Origin: Diogma glabrata
Taxonomy: Eukaryota > Arthropoda > Insecta > Diptera > Cylindrotomidae
NCBI GenBank assembly: GCA_963693315.1
Contig: OY856186.1
Coordinates: forward strand, 229,504,754-229,568,753
Length of the DNA: 64,000 nt
Reading direction: 5' to 3'
The position numbers and the translations under genes are program-made. The notes below the pieces were generated by a model, which saw nothing but the letters and a program-made list of their open reading frames with translations, made no database searches and was not told where the DNA came from. Each line of letters opens with the position of its first letter. Position 1 is the stretch's first letter. Positions 11,755-24,090 of the stretch are shown here, piece after piece.

Positions 11755-12784
11755 ATTTATCCGAAACCAACGCAGCAGCATATTAGTTGTAACCAAAAAA
11801 TCAAAAGTTGCAATTTTTAAAAATTGCAAATTGCTTTATTAATTAACTTTTTGTGACAAAAAAGTTAACGAACTTTAGTGCATTATCTATATATAATGAC
11901 GTCACGGTTTTGTTTTTCGTTACCAAATTCACGAATAGAAATACTAAATTTAGGAATAAGTGCAACAATTTTTAATTTTAACCAAAACTAATTTAAAAAT
12001 GTGCGAAAAAATTTTATTTTTGAAATCTTGACTTTAATTATCTTGAATTGAATTTTAATCATGGTTTTGGATTTTAATGAATGGACAAAGGAAACTGAAT
12101 GATTAATTGGTGATACATGTATAAATCAGTGAGCAAATACTAGAATTATAGATGTAAATATAAATCAGAGAGCTTAGTGGAGATCACTATGTAAGAATTT
12201 AGTATAACTGTTTACATATATGTTTACAGTGTCATCTAGAAAACATATTTCAATATGGAGTGAGTGTTTGACACATAAACGATTATTATAACACATGAAA
12301 ACATTGTAAAAATAAGCACACCATCTTCATCGTAAGATTTGTATTAAAACATATTGCTATGACCGTTGTCTAATTGAAGGTTAGTTATTTTAAACTTGCT
12401 TAGCAGAATTAATAAAAATTTTATTTTGCAAAAATTACAAATTACACTTTTGGGTATAGTTTGTAATTTTTGCTGATCACTAGCAGATTTCCTAGCACCA
12501 CCCTGAAGCGTCTTACAAGTTTCACTCATTACACCTTCACTTCCACTTACTCCCTTGACTTTGATATTTAATTTTCTTTACCCGTACACAGCATTGAGAG
12601 TTTTTTACTGCCATTTTGCATATTGATATTAAATATGATTATTTATTTTTATAATTTATTATTTATTAAAATACTATATATTTATTATTATTTGATATTA
12701 TGATATTATTATTATGTGATATTATTTATTTTTTGCATAGTATAATAAAGTTGTAAATTGAAAATGTATGTGTGTTGGTATTAT
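11755..12784. other. No gene seen
   Basis: AT-rich DNA upstream of the cuticular cluster. The minus-strand frame at 12529-12344 has no recognisable motif. Confidence 0.45.
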
Positions 12785-12786
12785 TA

Positions 12787-15012
12787 ATATTATGAAAACA
12801 TGTTTTTTAATATCGATAAACCGACATGAAAAAAAAAAACAAATAGAAAAAAAACATAATAATTTTTTTAATACTACTAAAACTAATGATTCAAAGTGCC
12901 CGTTTGTTTTTTGGGTTTGTTTTCGTTGTATTCCCTAAAAAATTTTTTCGCAATCAATTTTAGATGGAAATAAAAAAAAATACATCAGTTGAATATTACG
13001 GAAGCATTATTTCATAAAAAAATATATAAAACCAGACATTTTTAAAATGTAAAAATACTTTGTCATTCTTTTGTTTATTTTTTATTATCATTAAATAAAT
13101 TTCGTTCCGTTTCGTTTTTTATTATTTTAAACTACTACTTTTACTAAAGTTTTACCGTATTATATGTTTAAAATAAAACATAAATAGCATTCGCAAAATC
13201 TATAAAAGAAATGTGGCCCATCTTTGGAATAGCATACTTGAGAAAGGTGATGAAACGTACGTAATCGCATTAGACATCTCAAAAGCATGTGATCGAATCT
13301 GGCATGTCAACTTGATCAACAAGCTCGTTGCGTACGGTTTTCATCCCTTGTAGTAGTGAAGTTAATTCAAAATTTTTCTGTCTAACCGATACATTTCGGT
13401 ATCTATAGATGGCTTTTCTTCGGAGTCTAAATTAATAACCGCTGGTGTACCCAAGGCTCAGTTTTATCTCCCACTTTGTTTTTAATTTATATCAACGAAC
13501 TGTTGCAAATCACCAGCAACCCAATAAATAGTTTTGCAGAAGATAGTACACTGCACAAATCATTCGTCCCCCTACCTTCAAAGGGTAAAATCCATGAACA
13601 AATAAATCCCGCCCGGAGAGACGCTGCCATAAATGTATACGAGGACCTAAAAAAAGTCGCCAATTGGGGTGACAAAAATTTGGTGAATTTTAATTCCACC
13701 AAAACACAGCTATTAATTGTTTCCAGATCAAAGACCGAGTATCCCAACGATATTTCAATTAATATGTGTGACGACCAAATAGATGAATGTGAAAGCATTC
13801 ATTTATTGGGAGTCACAATATCCAATGACTTACTCTGGAACGATCATATAATGGCCATGGCAAAGAGCGCGTCAAGAAACCTCGGCCTCCTCAATAGATG
13901 TAAAAAATATTTTACTTCGCATCAATTACTCCACATTTATAAGTCCTATATTCGTCCCAGTATGGAGTATTGTTGTCAAGTTTGGGGTGCTGCATCTGTT
14001 ACTATCCTAGCTCTTTTGGACTCTGTTCAAAAGCGTGCTATACGACCTGTTGGTGATCGAAATTTAACATTTAATCTTGATTCCGTACAACATCGTCGCT
14101 CTGCCGATGATTTCGTTGTTTTTTATAAATATCGTCACCAGCAGTGATCGGATGAAATCCAGTTCATAATGCCTCAGACATATGTTTTTCCCGGTATGAC
14201 TCGTCATTCCTGATGTCATTCTATTCCCATTCACGCTTCGGTATGTGCAGGCAGTCGGACTGTCGAGATTACTCACTGTCATAGTAATAAAATTCAAAGG
14301 GATTTCTTTGTGCGTACATCGTACAAATGGAATGCTTTGCCCGAATCAATAGTCTCGAGTGCCTTCAATCCACAAAGATTTAAAAAAAGCGTCCACCAAC
14401 ACCTCAAGACGCATGTTGTTGTGGGACCTAGGTCTTAAAAGGTATCTGTGTTGTTGTGACACATTTTGTAATTCCTACTACACAACACTTTATATTAAAA
14501 AAAAATATATAAATTGTTAAATCTTTAAAATTTGAATCATTTAAAATAAATTAAATGAAGTGTTTAATAAGATTAAATGGCTAAAATTCGACCATTTACT
14601 TTATATGATATCAATGCATGTTAGATGCATTTCCAAATATTTATTTTTGTGTGCAGTTAACCAGGTATTACCTGATAAAATGGTATCACTATGCAAGGTG
14701 GTATTACTATGAAAATTTGTTCACCCATGTTTTATTTTTTTTTTATTTTTATAAACTGTTTATAATAAAATCACTAAAAAAAAATATAGTTCTTTTATTA
14801 TTAACTTAATTTATCTCAAAATCTATTAATCTAAAAAATCTATCGGAATCATATTTTAGGGAAGGTAATGAAAACAAACACTAAAAACAAACGGCCCATT
14901 CGAATAATTAAACTTAGTGATTTAAATAAATTAATGCGTTTTGTTTATATTTTTGATTGCCTTTTTTCATGTCGGTTTACCGATATTTAAATACATTTTT
15001 TCATAATATTAA
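12787..15012. mobile_element. Element with long inverted ends enclosing a retrotransposon fragment
   Basis: The left end (12787-12838, aatattatgaaaa ... taaaccgacatgaaaaaa) recurs inverted at 14965-15012. Inner blocks also pair: cccgtttgttttt...ttccctaa near 12899-12950 with the complement of 14855-14895. The inverted arms total about 150 bases each. The interior (13200-14500) is non-LTR retrotransposon sequence with its own A-rich 3' end, so the retroelement probably landed inside a DNA transposon. No TSD could be fixed. Confidence 0.65.
13200..14500 (+). pseudogene. Non-LTR retrotransposon reverse transcriptase, C-terminal part (jockey/CR1 type)
   Basis: Reading from ~13250 gives the RT palm block with ALDISK-CDRIWH (motif A), then a frameshifted GVP block (motif B). 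The long open frame 13476-14147 then has NSFAEDST at the place of the catalytic F-ADD box, WGDKNLVNFNSTKTQ and the thumb/connection block HLLGVTISNDLLWNDHI to RPSMEYCCQVWG. The first aspartate of the catalytic pair is Glu, so the enzyme is dead even without the stops. The 3' untranslated part (14300-14500) ends in an A-rich tract and recurs at 52431 and 55925, marking the family's 3' end. The 5' half of the element is missing. Confidence 0.85.
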
Positions 15013-15031
15013 AAAAATCATTTCAAATTAA

Positions 15032-15423
15032 AATTGAAGGGTATAGGTGAAAAACAACGTAAGTCCATAAAATCAAATTTCGAGAAAATGCAAGTTTTGT
15101 GTTTGAAGTCCTTAAAATAAAAAAAAAATTTGTGAATTAGGACTAAACAATGAATAAATATGGTTCATAAAAGTGTTTTGAACCGGGGCCACCAGAGGTC
15201 TTTGTTGGTAAAAAATGGTGAATTAAGTTGTTTTCCCCCCTGTAAATTGGGTATAAAAAAAATGTTGCGAATTCTTTTCAATTGATTTATATGGGCTGGG
15301 TTTGATATTCATCAAAATTGAATATACCAACTGAAAGCTTTTGTATTTCTTCAATAGATAGCAGCACTAACTCGATTAAAAAAAAAAAGGACTTACGTTG
15401 TTTTTCCCCTGTACCCTTCAATT
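15032..15423. mobile_element. MITE, 392 bp, with ~35-bp inverted repeats
   Basis: The left end aattgaagggtataggtgaa and the inverted right end (aattgaagggtacaggggaa on the complement) match at about 33 of 35 positions through aacaacgtaagtcc. No coding potential. Confidence 0.75.
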
Positions 15424-15833
15424 ATTTTCAACATATGGATAAGTGAAATTTGCCGATTGCATATTTTTTGTCTTTTAAATTATATAACAATTAAAAAAAG
15501 TCCAAGCAACACGTATATCCGCTAGAAATAGGTAGATCTCGGGACCAGACAGCTTTGTGTACGTCCGATTAGTTTAAATAAAAAATTTAAGTACACTCAG
15601 AGAATTCTGTTATTAAAAACTATCAAAATAGCCATTAGATTAATAATTTGGTGATTATTATACAGCTAATCACAACTTGTGATTATTTTCACTAATTTCG
15701 TAATAACAGGCATTATTAAACTAATATTATTTGTTCGTAATATTTACTAACAAAAACAATTAAATTTTAAATCTAAAAACGATAGCTTTTATATTTATAA
15801 AAATTCTTATTGAAATAATAACATAATGGATTA

Positions 15834-17321
15834 CAGTAATCCCTCCGACTGCGCGGTAGTTCCGTTCCAGAAAAACAGCGCGCAATACAAAACCGCGCAA
15901 TGTGAACCCTATTTTGTATGAAAATGGGGGGTTCGGTTCCAAATTTTGAAAAAAATTAAAAAAAAAAAAATAATTTAAAGTTATAATTAAACAAAAATGA
16001 ATATATATAGCCTGAAAAACATGTATTACTTCGACAACTCTTAAAAAGAAAATACTTCATAAGTTAACAGATAAATTAACATAAATAACATTTCAAAAAA
16101 TAACTCAAATTTGAAAAAATAATATCAATAATATGAATTTGTTTAGAATATTCTTACTGGCTTGAAATTGAATTTGATCTATATTGAATGTTCCAGCCAC
16201 ACAGTTTAAAAATAAACTGAATTTCTAATGCAAATTGCTACATATATGGGTCATTCTTTTACAAACCGAACACATTTTTGATTTGGCTGAAATTTTTTTA
16301 GGGCTTTTATAGGAAAATTCCCAGATTCCCATTTCCCAAGGAAAAAAGATATACGTGCTCGAGAATTTTTTTTTTCGAAAATAAAGCGGTTCTAAATTTC
16401 GAGGATTTCGTGATTTTTTGCTGGAAGACTTATTTGCAAAGATTCATAACTTCAGTTCTGGTAATGATAGAATTTTTTTTCTGTTTTATTTCAAAGCTAT
16501 ATAAGATGAACTATAAAAAAAAATTGTTATCTACAAAAATTATTAACAAATTGCTATGTGTAAATAGTTTAGCAATAAGTCAGACACTTTCTCTCTGACA
16601 CCTGCAATTTTGCTCTCTCGTGTAAGAGTAGCATTAGAAATAAATTACTTTATCGAGCGCGGAAAGACAAAAAATTCCATAAATTTTTGTTGTCCCGCGC
16701 TGGATAAATTAATTTATTTCTAACAGTAAAACTATTTTCTCCATTGAACGTAGAATACGATGGTTATATCAAATACTCTTTATTTTTGTAGGGCAATCAC
16801 TAAAAATCGATTTTAACATTTTATTTGTTTATAACAATCGGAATTTGCTATTAATTTTTATTGAATATATTTTTTTATTAAAATTCCATCTCTTAACTTT
16901 AAAATAAAATAAAACAAAAGCTTCTATCATTAATAGAACCGAAGTTATGAATTTTTGAAAATAAACCGTCAAGCCAAAAATCACGAAATTCTAGAAATTC
17001 AGATCGCCTCTATTTTCCAAAAAAAAATCCTCGAACACGTATATTTTTTTCAATATCATACCCGTTAAAAATTTTTTAAGCCAAATCACAAATGCTTGAT
17101 TTTGTTCAAATCTGTTCGATTTGTAGAAAAATGACCCATATGGCAAATGTAATTTTTTTTTCATTTTAATTGTATGAAATTCACCTACATATTCTAAAAA
17201 AAATTTTTAAACGTCGCGCAGTGTGAAATTTTAATCGCGCAGTGCGAAAATTAGTATTGAAAACTCATCTCGCGCAGTGGAAATCGCGCAGTTAAAACCC
17301 GCGCAGTTGGAGGGATTACTG
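15834..17321. mobile_element. Pogo/Tigger-like element with CGCGCA subterminal repeats
   Basis: Termini CAGTAATCCCTCCGACTGCG and, inverted, CAGTAATCCCTCCAACTGCG, flanked by TA (15832-15833 and 17322-17323). Copy A2 lacks it and reads attacatttatat at the same point, so the empty site is known. The left end has about two further gcgcaat-type motifs. The right end has five cgcgcagt-type motifs between 17214 and 17308. No transposase is visible; most of the interior is the foldback element at 16247-17138. Confidence 0.85.
16247..17138. mobile_element. Foldback element inside the pogo-like element
   Basis: Left arm tgggtcattcttttacaaa through gatttcgtgattttt (16247-16418) is the imperfect inverse of 16978-17138. 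A second, inner hairpin is centred near 16685: ttagaaataaatta-tttatc-agcgcgg (about 16634-16664) pairs with 16690-16722. The two nested inverted pairs make almost the whole unit self-complementary. Confidence 0.75.
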
Positions 17322-17809
17322 TACATTTATATTAGGTATCCCTTGGATAAATGACATATATTATTATAATAATAAAGTGGTTTTTAAAATAATATTAGGT
17401 TATCAGATTAATAATACAATCTAATTAGATTAATAATAGGTTCTTATTAAATCAATAATAAGATGTTATTAAATTAATAATGAAACTTATTAAATTAATA
17501 ATGGAACTTATATTTTACACTTTTTAAATAAAAGAGAGCATAAATTTTTTATTAACGATTTTATTTATTTCAATTATTTTCATTTAATCTTAAAGATTTA
17601 TATTTCACAGTTTTAATTCTAAAATAATTCATAATTTTGTTTTAAAGTATTTTTTATATTTATATGTGACAAAAGTTAAAAGAACAAAAGGAGAATGTGC
17701 GTATATAAAATAAAAAATATAGTAATATTTATTATATTTTACTATATTTTTTATTAATTAAAATATAAATTTACATAGCTAAACTAATAATATATATTAT
17801 TGATTTGAA

Positions 17810-19640
17810 TTTAACAAATCATTCAACAAATGGACCGAATAATGTGCTCTTTCTTTATCGCCTTTCAATGTAAAAAAATACTTTTGGATAAAATTCCAAA
17901 ATTGGTTGCTGATTGCGGATATTTTAAGTTGAATAAATAATAGTATATTTTCCTACAAGAGATGAAAACATTGTTTTTTCGTGAGTAAACATATGTTCAC
18001 GAGACGCGCTAGCGTCGAGCCAGACATGTTTACGAACGAAAAACGTTTTTATCTCGCGTAGGAAATGCAATTTTTTTCTATGGTAGTATATATATAATCG
18101 ATGTTTACTATAAATTATAAAGTTATAAATCGACAACAAAACATTCAAAATTCATATTCTATTTTTTCATGGTTACGTTGTTTAAAATACTTTATAAAAT
18201 TATATGAAAAACCATAGCAACTATAATTTGTTATTCTTTTTCACTAGTGAATTGACTTTTTGCATAGAAAAAATATTTTGAAGCACACATCAATTACTTT
18301 ATCCACGACTAAAGAATATATGCTTACCATGCGTATGTCTTCCATTGTAATTGTATTCATTCCACAACTAGTTAATTTGATTAAAATTCTTTAACAGCTC
18401 TATAGTTTATTAAATATTCCCCTAACAAATTAAACAACAAACTTGTTTTGTTTTTCGCTATCTTTGATGTTTTTATTTCAATATGGCGATACAAATTTTT
18501 GCATGAAAACTGGAAATTAAACGAAATATTTTACAGTCGTGGATAAAATAGCATCTTGTATTCGCTTGGGATGATGGCAATTCTTCACTCTGAGGATTTC
18601 CTCCACTCGCTACGCTCGTTTCGGGAAATTTCATCCTCGTGAAGAATTGCCTTCATTCTAAGCTCATACAAGAATCTACTATTCCATGTTGTATAAACTT
18701 CATACCGTACATTATCAAAACATTCTAGTTGGCTTTATTATAGACCCACTGATTAACAAAAGAGGCTGAATTGGTAATTTTTTATCGAAATACTTTTGTA
18801 ACATCTCTTCATCATTTTGAACATTTTCGCCTATAATGGCAAAACTGTTTTAAGAATATCGAATATCTTATCTTATAAATTTTATGCTACAAAACTTTAT
18901 TTTTTGGTTTGACGGAGTATCCTGTGCAGTAAATACATAGTTGATAGCAGAATATCATCTAAATAATATAAAACAGAAAAATATTATATTATTACAGAAT
19001 CTAACATTGAATAGGTTTAATTGTTTTCACTCATAAAAATTACAAATGACATGTCCAAAAACAACGTTTTAGCTTATAGCCGGGTATTCAAATACATCAG
19101 AAACAGAAACAGAATTTCATACAAATTTGACAGCAAAAAATTCTGTTGCTGCAAAATTTGAATGGTATTCTGCTTCTGTTGTATGTGATTTTCAAGTTTT
19201 TGGAGCCAAAAAACAAATTTAAAAAAACCTACTTTCTGTTATATTCTCTGTATTGCGAAGTTCTTCAACCACCTCTCTTAACTTTTCATCTTTAATTTGT
19301 TCTTCAAAAATGGGCTGAGTTTTTTTGAATAAATGGTTGGTAATTTACAACCAAAATCGCTGGCTTTCGGAAACATTGCTTTAAAATAAATGTCTATCTG
19401 AAAATTTTAAAAGGAATATTATTATAATTAATTATAATTATTATATATATATTATTATAATTATAATTAAAATGTTATTGAAATATACTAATATTGAATT
19501 ATTAATTACCAGTTTATAACCAAGCGGTAATTTAAATTGCTTCCATTTGGTTAAAATTTCCGAAGTTGATTTTAATTTTGAAATGTCGCTGAGTCTCAGT
19601 TGTTTGGTCCTGTCCCATGCAGACTCAATTTTAGCCTAAC
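17810..19640 (-). pseudogene. Decayed multi-exon gene carried by A1 (unnamed insect protein family)
   Basis: Four exon-like blocks read on the minus strand in the order of one protein. 19637-19510 gives LTKWKQFKLPLGYKL with a GT donor. 19397-19233 gives IDIYFKAMFPKASDFGCKLP and an acidic FEEQIKDEKLREVVEELRNT stretch with a GT donor. About 18860-18735 gives FAIIGENVQNDEEMLQKYF followed by KKLPIQPLLLISGSI. About 17940-17812 gives KYPQSATNFWNFIQKYFFTL and a stop. The block order (W..yK.p.GY.LID, iQPllL..gS, YP.s..FwnFiQKyf) is one I associate with many uncharacterised insect proteins; I cannot name a function. There is a frameshift in block 2 (T run near 19321) and an in-frame TAG upstream. The same blocks recur in A2. 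Confidence 0.55.
18535..18690. repeat. Dispersed hairpin repeat
   Basis: gatggcaattcttcac ... gtgaagaattgcc form an imperfect stem of about 60 bases per side around ctacg. Near-identical sequence is at 53610-53750 (the A2 copy), with partial copies at 29357-29405 and 10125-10210 outside A. Confidence 0.6.
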
Positions 19641-22115
19641 TACTCTGTTCATCGAACAAAATTTCTACATGTTCTGTCTGATGAATCTGCTTCAGGAACT
19701 GAAAAACCAATTTTTTTACCACACCATAGACAGTACAAAAATTTACAAAGTTTCACATACCAAACGTTATCGTTTAATAAAATAATCTTACTTTTTCAAT
19801 TTTCTTAACACTTTTAACTTTTCACAAAACTTTTAAATATTTTTTAAAGTTGTTTATTCAGCGTCTGGATATAAACTGTGATTCTTACCAATATTTTATT
19901 AATCGTTATTAAAAATAATAACTTAAAGTAAGATTAATGTATACTATTATTAATTTAATAACCTACGTTTTTGAAAGTAAAAACGTCGATGATTAATCTA
20001 ATAAAATTGTTATTAAAATTAACTACAAAAATAATAATTTATGTTTTTATTTTAATAGCTCTACGTTAATCACACAATTTTTTATTTGATTGTCTGAATT
20101 CATCATTTTAATAAGAATTGGTTATTAGTTTAATCAACCCTTTGTGATTTTTTTAATAATATTGACCGTATTCTTATTTTGATAAACATTTTTATTAAAA
20201 TAATAACAAAAAGTATTAATCGAACGAATGTGGCAATTACTTTAATAAAAATCGTTATTAGATTGATAAAATAACTTATTACACATTTTTAAAACGGGCG
20301 GTTATTAAATTTACTAACAAAATTCTCTGAGTGTAGCAACAGAATAATCCCAAAAATTTATCAAACCAACCAAACTAAATACACTAAATACATAACCGGA
20401 AACTACTTTATCAATGCAATTTTGGAATAGTTTTGTTTAATTTGGTTAAAATTCCTTAATAACATATTAAATCCTTTGGTGGATTAACGTTCTAACTACG
20501 TCACAACTGCAATACTACCACACAAAATTTATAATCAACAACAACATTAAACGACTTCTACACTTTTTCAATTGTTGATGAACTACTTAAAGTGTTAATC
20601 TAATGAAAATTTTTTGATTAAATATAGAAACATAATAGAAATCAGAATTCATTCTCTGAAGAAGGTCTATTAGAGACAGAAAATATTTTTAGAAAAATAA
20701 AATAATATTAAAGTGTATAAGAAGTCTTTTAATCAAAAACTTTTACACCTCAAATATAATACCAATATCTATCTTTTCATAAAAAACTTTTGTAAATGTG
20801 TAATCAATATCTGTACATATATTTATTTCAACTAAACCACTTCCAAGTATTCCAAAACCACAAAGAAACTATTCCCTAATTCAAAAAAAAGTCCAAGCGG
20901 CACGTATATCCGCTAGAAATAGGTAGATTTCGGGACCAGACAGCTTTGTGTACAAATAGAATTGGATATGTCAGATTAATTTAAATAAAAAATTTAACTA
21001 GAAACAGAAAATCCAAAAAATTTATCAAACAAAAAAACTAAATACATAAACAGAAACTACTTGGTCAATGCAATTTCGAATAGTTTTGTTTAATTTGGTT
21101 AAAATTCCATAATATCAAATTAAATCCTTTGGTGGATTAACGTTCTAACTAAATCACAACTGCCATACTATGATTTATAATCAACAACAACATCAAACAA
21201 CTTTTACACCTCAAATATAATACAAATATCTATCAATTGTAAATATGTAATCAATATACATATATTTATTTCAACTAAACCACTTCCAAATATTCCAAAG
21301 AAACTATTCCCTAACTCAAAACAATAATAATTCTTCAAAACAACAACAACAAACATTCAAAACAAATTTTTTAACTTTTTGCGAAAAAAAAAAATACAAA
21401 CAAAAACAATTATATGAAATCTACCTAAAACAAAAGAAATTTTATTTATTTGGGATATTTTTGGGATTTGTTTGTAATTATATAGCGTTTTAGGGGCTTG
21501 CATTGAGTTAGTATAATGTTATTTGCATTGGAACTTCTAGGGTTAGAAAGCTGAAAATTTCTGATGTTATAGTTGAAAAGTTGAACTAAAAGCTAGTGTT
21601 AGTTTAATCAAAATAGACTCGAAAATGATGAAAGCAAGGCCGTTTGCGTTTGTTTTCGTTTTAATAGCCACAGGCTCTCAAACTCTGAACTTAAACAATT
21701 TATTTTTTAAGTTTTGGATAGATATAAGTTGGTATTTACGTTTCTTTACGTTTTCATTTTTGAGCTTCGTCATTTTCATCTAGATCAAGGACAACAAAGT
21801 TTAGTAAGTTTTTAAAACAGCTGATTTTTCAGGAACCCTTAATGCCAAGGTTGTCATCTCACAAAAATGATAAAAAAAGGTTCAAATATTCAAAATTTAT
21901 CAATTTTATTTAAACTTTATGTTTCAAACGGAAGTTATAACGCCTTAGATTATTCGACTTTTAAGACTCTAGCCACTTAAACGGTACCCCGATATGGCCA
22001 GTTCGCGAGCTTGTCCAAGAAATTGTTTTCCGCTATATACACAGAAAATATTTTTGGTGTAGGTCAAAAATTGCGACCGTGAGAGTGCCGGATAATTCCG
22101 TTATTCCTCATATCG

Positions 22116-22467
<352 letters not shown>

Positions 22468-22744
22468 AGAATTATTAATTTCTTAAACACCACTATATGT
22501 GAATTCGTAGGATAGGATGGCATATTATTTATGCCGTAAACATCCTAAGTCACTTGTGAAGATTGGTTGTATCCAATCAGTGTGAAATCAATTTTTGTTC
22601 GACAAATGTCATTTATATTAGAGTTATTTATGGAAGAGAGTAATTAAACTCAAGCAACTTGGTGAATCCTTTGAATTTTTTCAATTCGAAATCAGTTTTT
22701 GGGTTTATCTGAATAAACCTTATGGTTATTTGTTAATGAAAACA

Positions 22745-22870
22745 ACTTTTATCTCTGAACGTGTTTCGGTTGGGATTCGAACTTAGAACCTCATGAGTAC
22801 CAACTAAGTTTGAATCTTTTGGTATACACGCTATCAACTGCACCTGAGAGTCGATGGTTTTAGATACATT
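22745..22870 (-). repeat. tRNA-like SINE head
   Basis: The minus strand has an A-box-like tgcagttgatagcgtg (about 22845-22830) and a B box GTTCGAATCCC (about 22785-22774), spaced as in a tRNA with a long variable arm. The stems do not pair well enough for a functional tRNA. Confidence 0.4.
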
Positions 22871-23365
22871 TTTCATTTGCTTTAATTTCAAGTTATTATT
22901 TTTATTGAAAACTTTATTCATCTTTACATTTTTTAGTTGTTGAAGTTGAAAAACCAAAATTTGGGATGCAGAACTATTATACAAATAATACTTTAAACAT
23001 ATATACCAAGTTCAATCAGAATTAATCATCAGAAGTCAATGTTCATTTTTGTAAAAGTGTCAACAAAATTAATTCCAAATTAATTAATTCCAGAGCAAAT
23101 GTTGTACAATTGCACCAAAATCAGTGAAAAAAATGTCCTGTTATATGAAGGTCCCAGTAACCCTTTTGATCAACGTACCCGGCTAATTAAAACTTGTCCT
23201 TGTTTTATGAAAGTCAATTTGTAATTGTAGACTAGACTAGGGATAAACACCATAAGCAAAAACTTAAAACAAAGCATTTAAATTTATGAACAATTATCGT
23301 AAAAAGTACAAAAACCTAGGCAGTATACCTTCAGATTGAACGACATGATTAGAAGTTATTCGAGA
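22870..23365. other. No gene seen
   Basis: AT-rich sequence with no supported frame. Minus-strand 22984-22733 is open but low in complexity. Confidence 0.4.
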
Positions 23366-23514
23366 TTAAAATAAACAGGTGTTCGGATGGTTCTTCGCCA
23401 TATCTAATTTTGAAAACGAATCCAGATCTTCCATTTTCAATTGTTCCCGGATTATATACCAAAATTTCAAAGCTTCATCAAGCTCCCATGCGTTTATGTC
23501 AAATAACCACACAT
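23366..23514 (-). CDS. Possible terminal exon of an unidentified gene
   Basis: Downstream of a pyrimidine tract and AG (TTTTTTAAG|AT) an open frame of 48 codons reads VWLFDINAWELDEALKFWYI, then IREQLKMEDLDSFSKLDMAK, and ends NHPNTCLF before TAA. The composition is varied and amphipathic, unlike the low-complexity frames nearby, and G+C rises locally. I do not recognise the family and cannot find the preceding exon. It may be the last exon of a host gene with a long intron, or a gene relic. Confidence 0.35.
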
Positions 23515-24003
23515 CTTAAAAAAAATAGGTAAACATAAACAACAAACATTTAGGCGAAATCGGTTTAATAATTTAATAAAATAAAAATTCGCATCAAAAT
23601 GTATTTAGAAAAAATAAAAAATGTAGTAGATTATGCAAAATTTTAGATATAATACGTATAGTATATAATTAGCAAATCGTGCACGAGAAAGAAATGTAGT
23701 AATCAGATATGTATGGTACAAGTACAATGTACATATATGTATGCCAAATTTTTTTTGACAGCTTCCTAATTCATTTCATAATAATTACCCTTTTTATTTT
23801 AATGTAGACTTTTGTAATTACTTAATATATGTTGAACGACACAAATCAATTAGTCGAGGTAGCGATCAACAAAATAATTCGATCTACTTTTTTTTTAATC
23901 GAAAGAAAATACATATATGAAATAATTTTACATTGAGTTTGAAAACATGAATTAATTAAATTAAAATAGAGAATTTCTAGAGTTTTGTTGTTATGTTTGA
24001 AAT

Positions 24004-24090
24004 TTGTGTGTTGAGTGGTCTAGTGGTTAGCACCCTGGACTCTAACCCGAAAGAACCGTGTTTGAATCCCCATTTAGGTCAAAGTGTTTT
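24004..24090 (+). repeat. tRNA-like SINE head
   Basis: tggtctagtggttagcac is a near-perfect A-box/D-arm and tttgaatccc a B box about 40 bases on, with the organisation of a tRNA-Gln/Glu-like gene. The anticodon and acceptor stems do not close, so a functional tRNA is unlikely. Confidence 0.45.

Larger units (their letters stand above)
15594..20333. mobile_element. TA-flanked DNA transposon, copy A1
   Basis: Ends CACTCAGAGAATTCTGTTA and the complement CACTCAGAGAATTTTGTTAG, directly flanked by TA at 15592-15593 and 20334-20335. A second copy (A2, 30672-55383) gives both an internal comparison and an empty site. The TA target points to the Tc1/mariner-type superfamilies, but I see no DDE/D transposase. 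Subterminal sequence is rich in gattaataat/attattaat blocks. A1 carries a pogo-like insertion (15834-17321) and a decayed minus-strand gene (17810-19640). Confidence 0.8.
15488..21340. repeat. Tandem ~0.5-0.65 kb duplication, one unit split by element A1
   Basis: Bases 15488-15593 plus 20336-20880 match 20880-21340 in the same order (gtccaagc-gcacgtatatcc ... gggaccagacagctttgtgt ... aatcctttggtggattaacg ... aaactattccctaa). Element A1 lies inside the first unit. The second unit preserves the unoccupied site near 20998-21010 and so serves as the pre-insertion reference. No gene is evident in either unit, or in 21340-22070. Confidence 0.75.

Noticed and set aside
17924..18148. 74-codon minus-strand frame and its copy at 52918-53127
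   Set aside because: It partly overlaps the last exon-like block in another frame; the pattern fits non-coding transposon sequence.
24004..24090. Functional tRNA gene
   Set aside because: Good A and B boxes, but the anticodon and acceptor stems do not pair, so it is treated as a SINE head.
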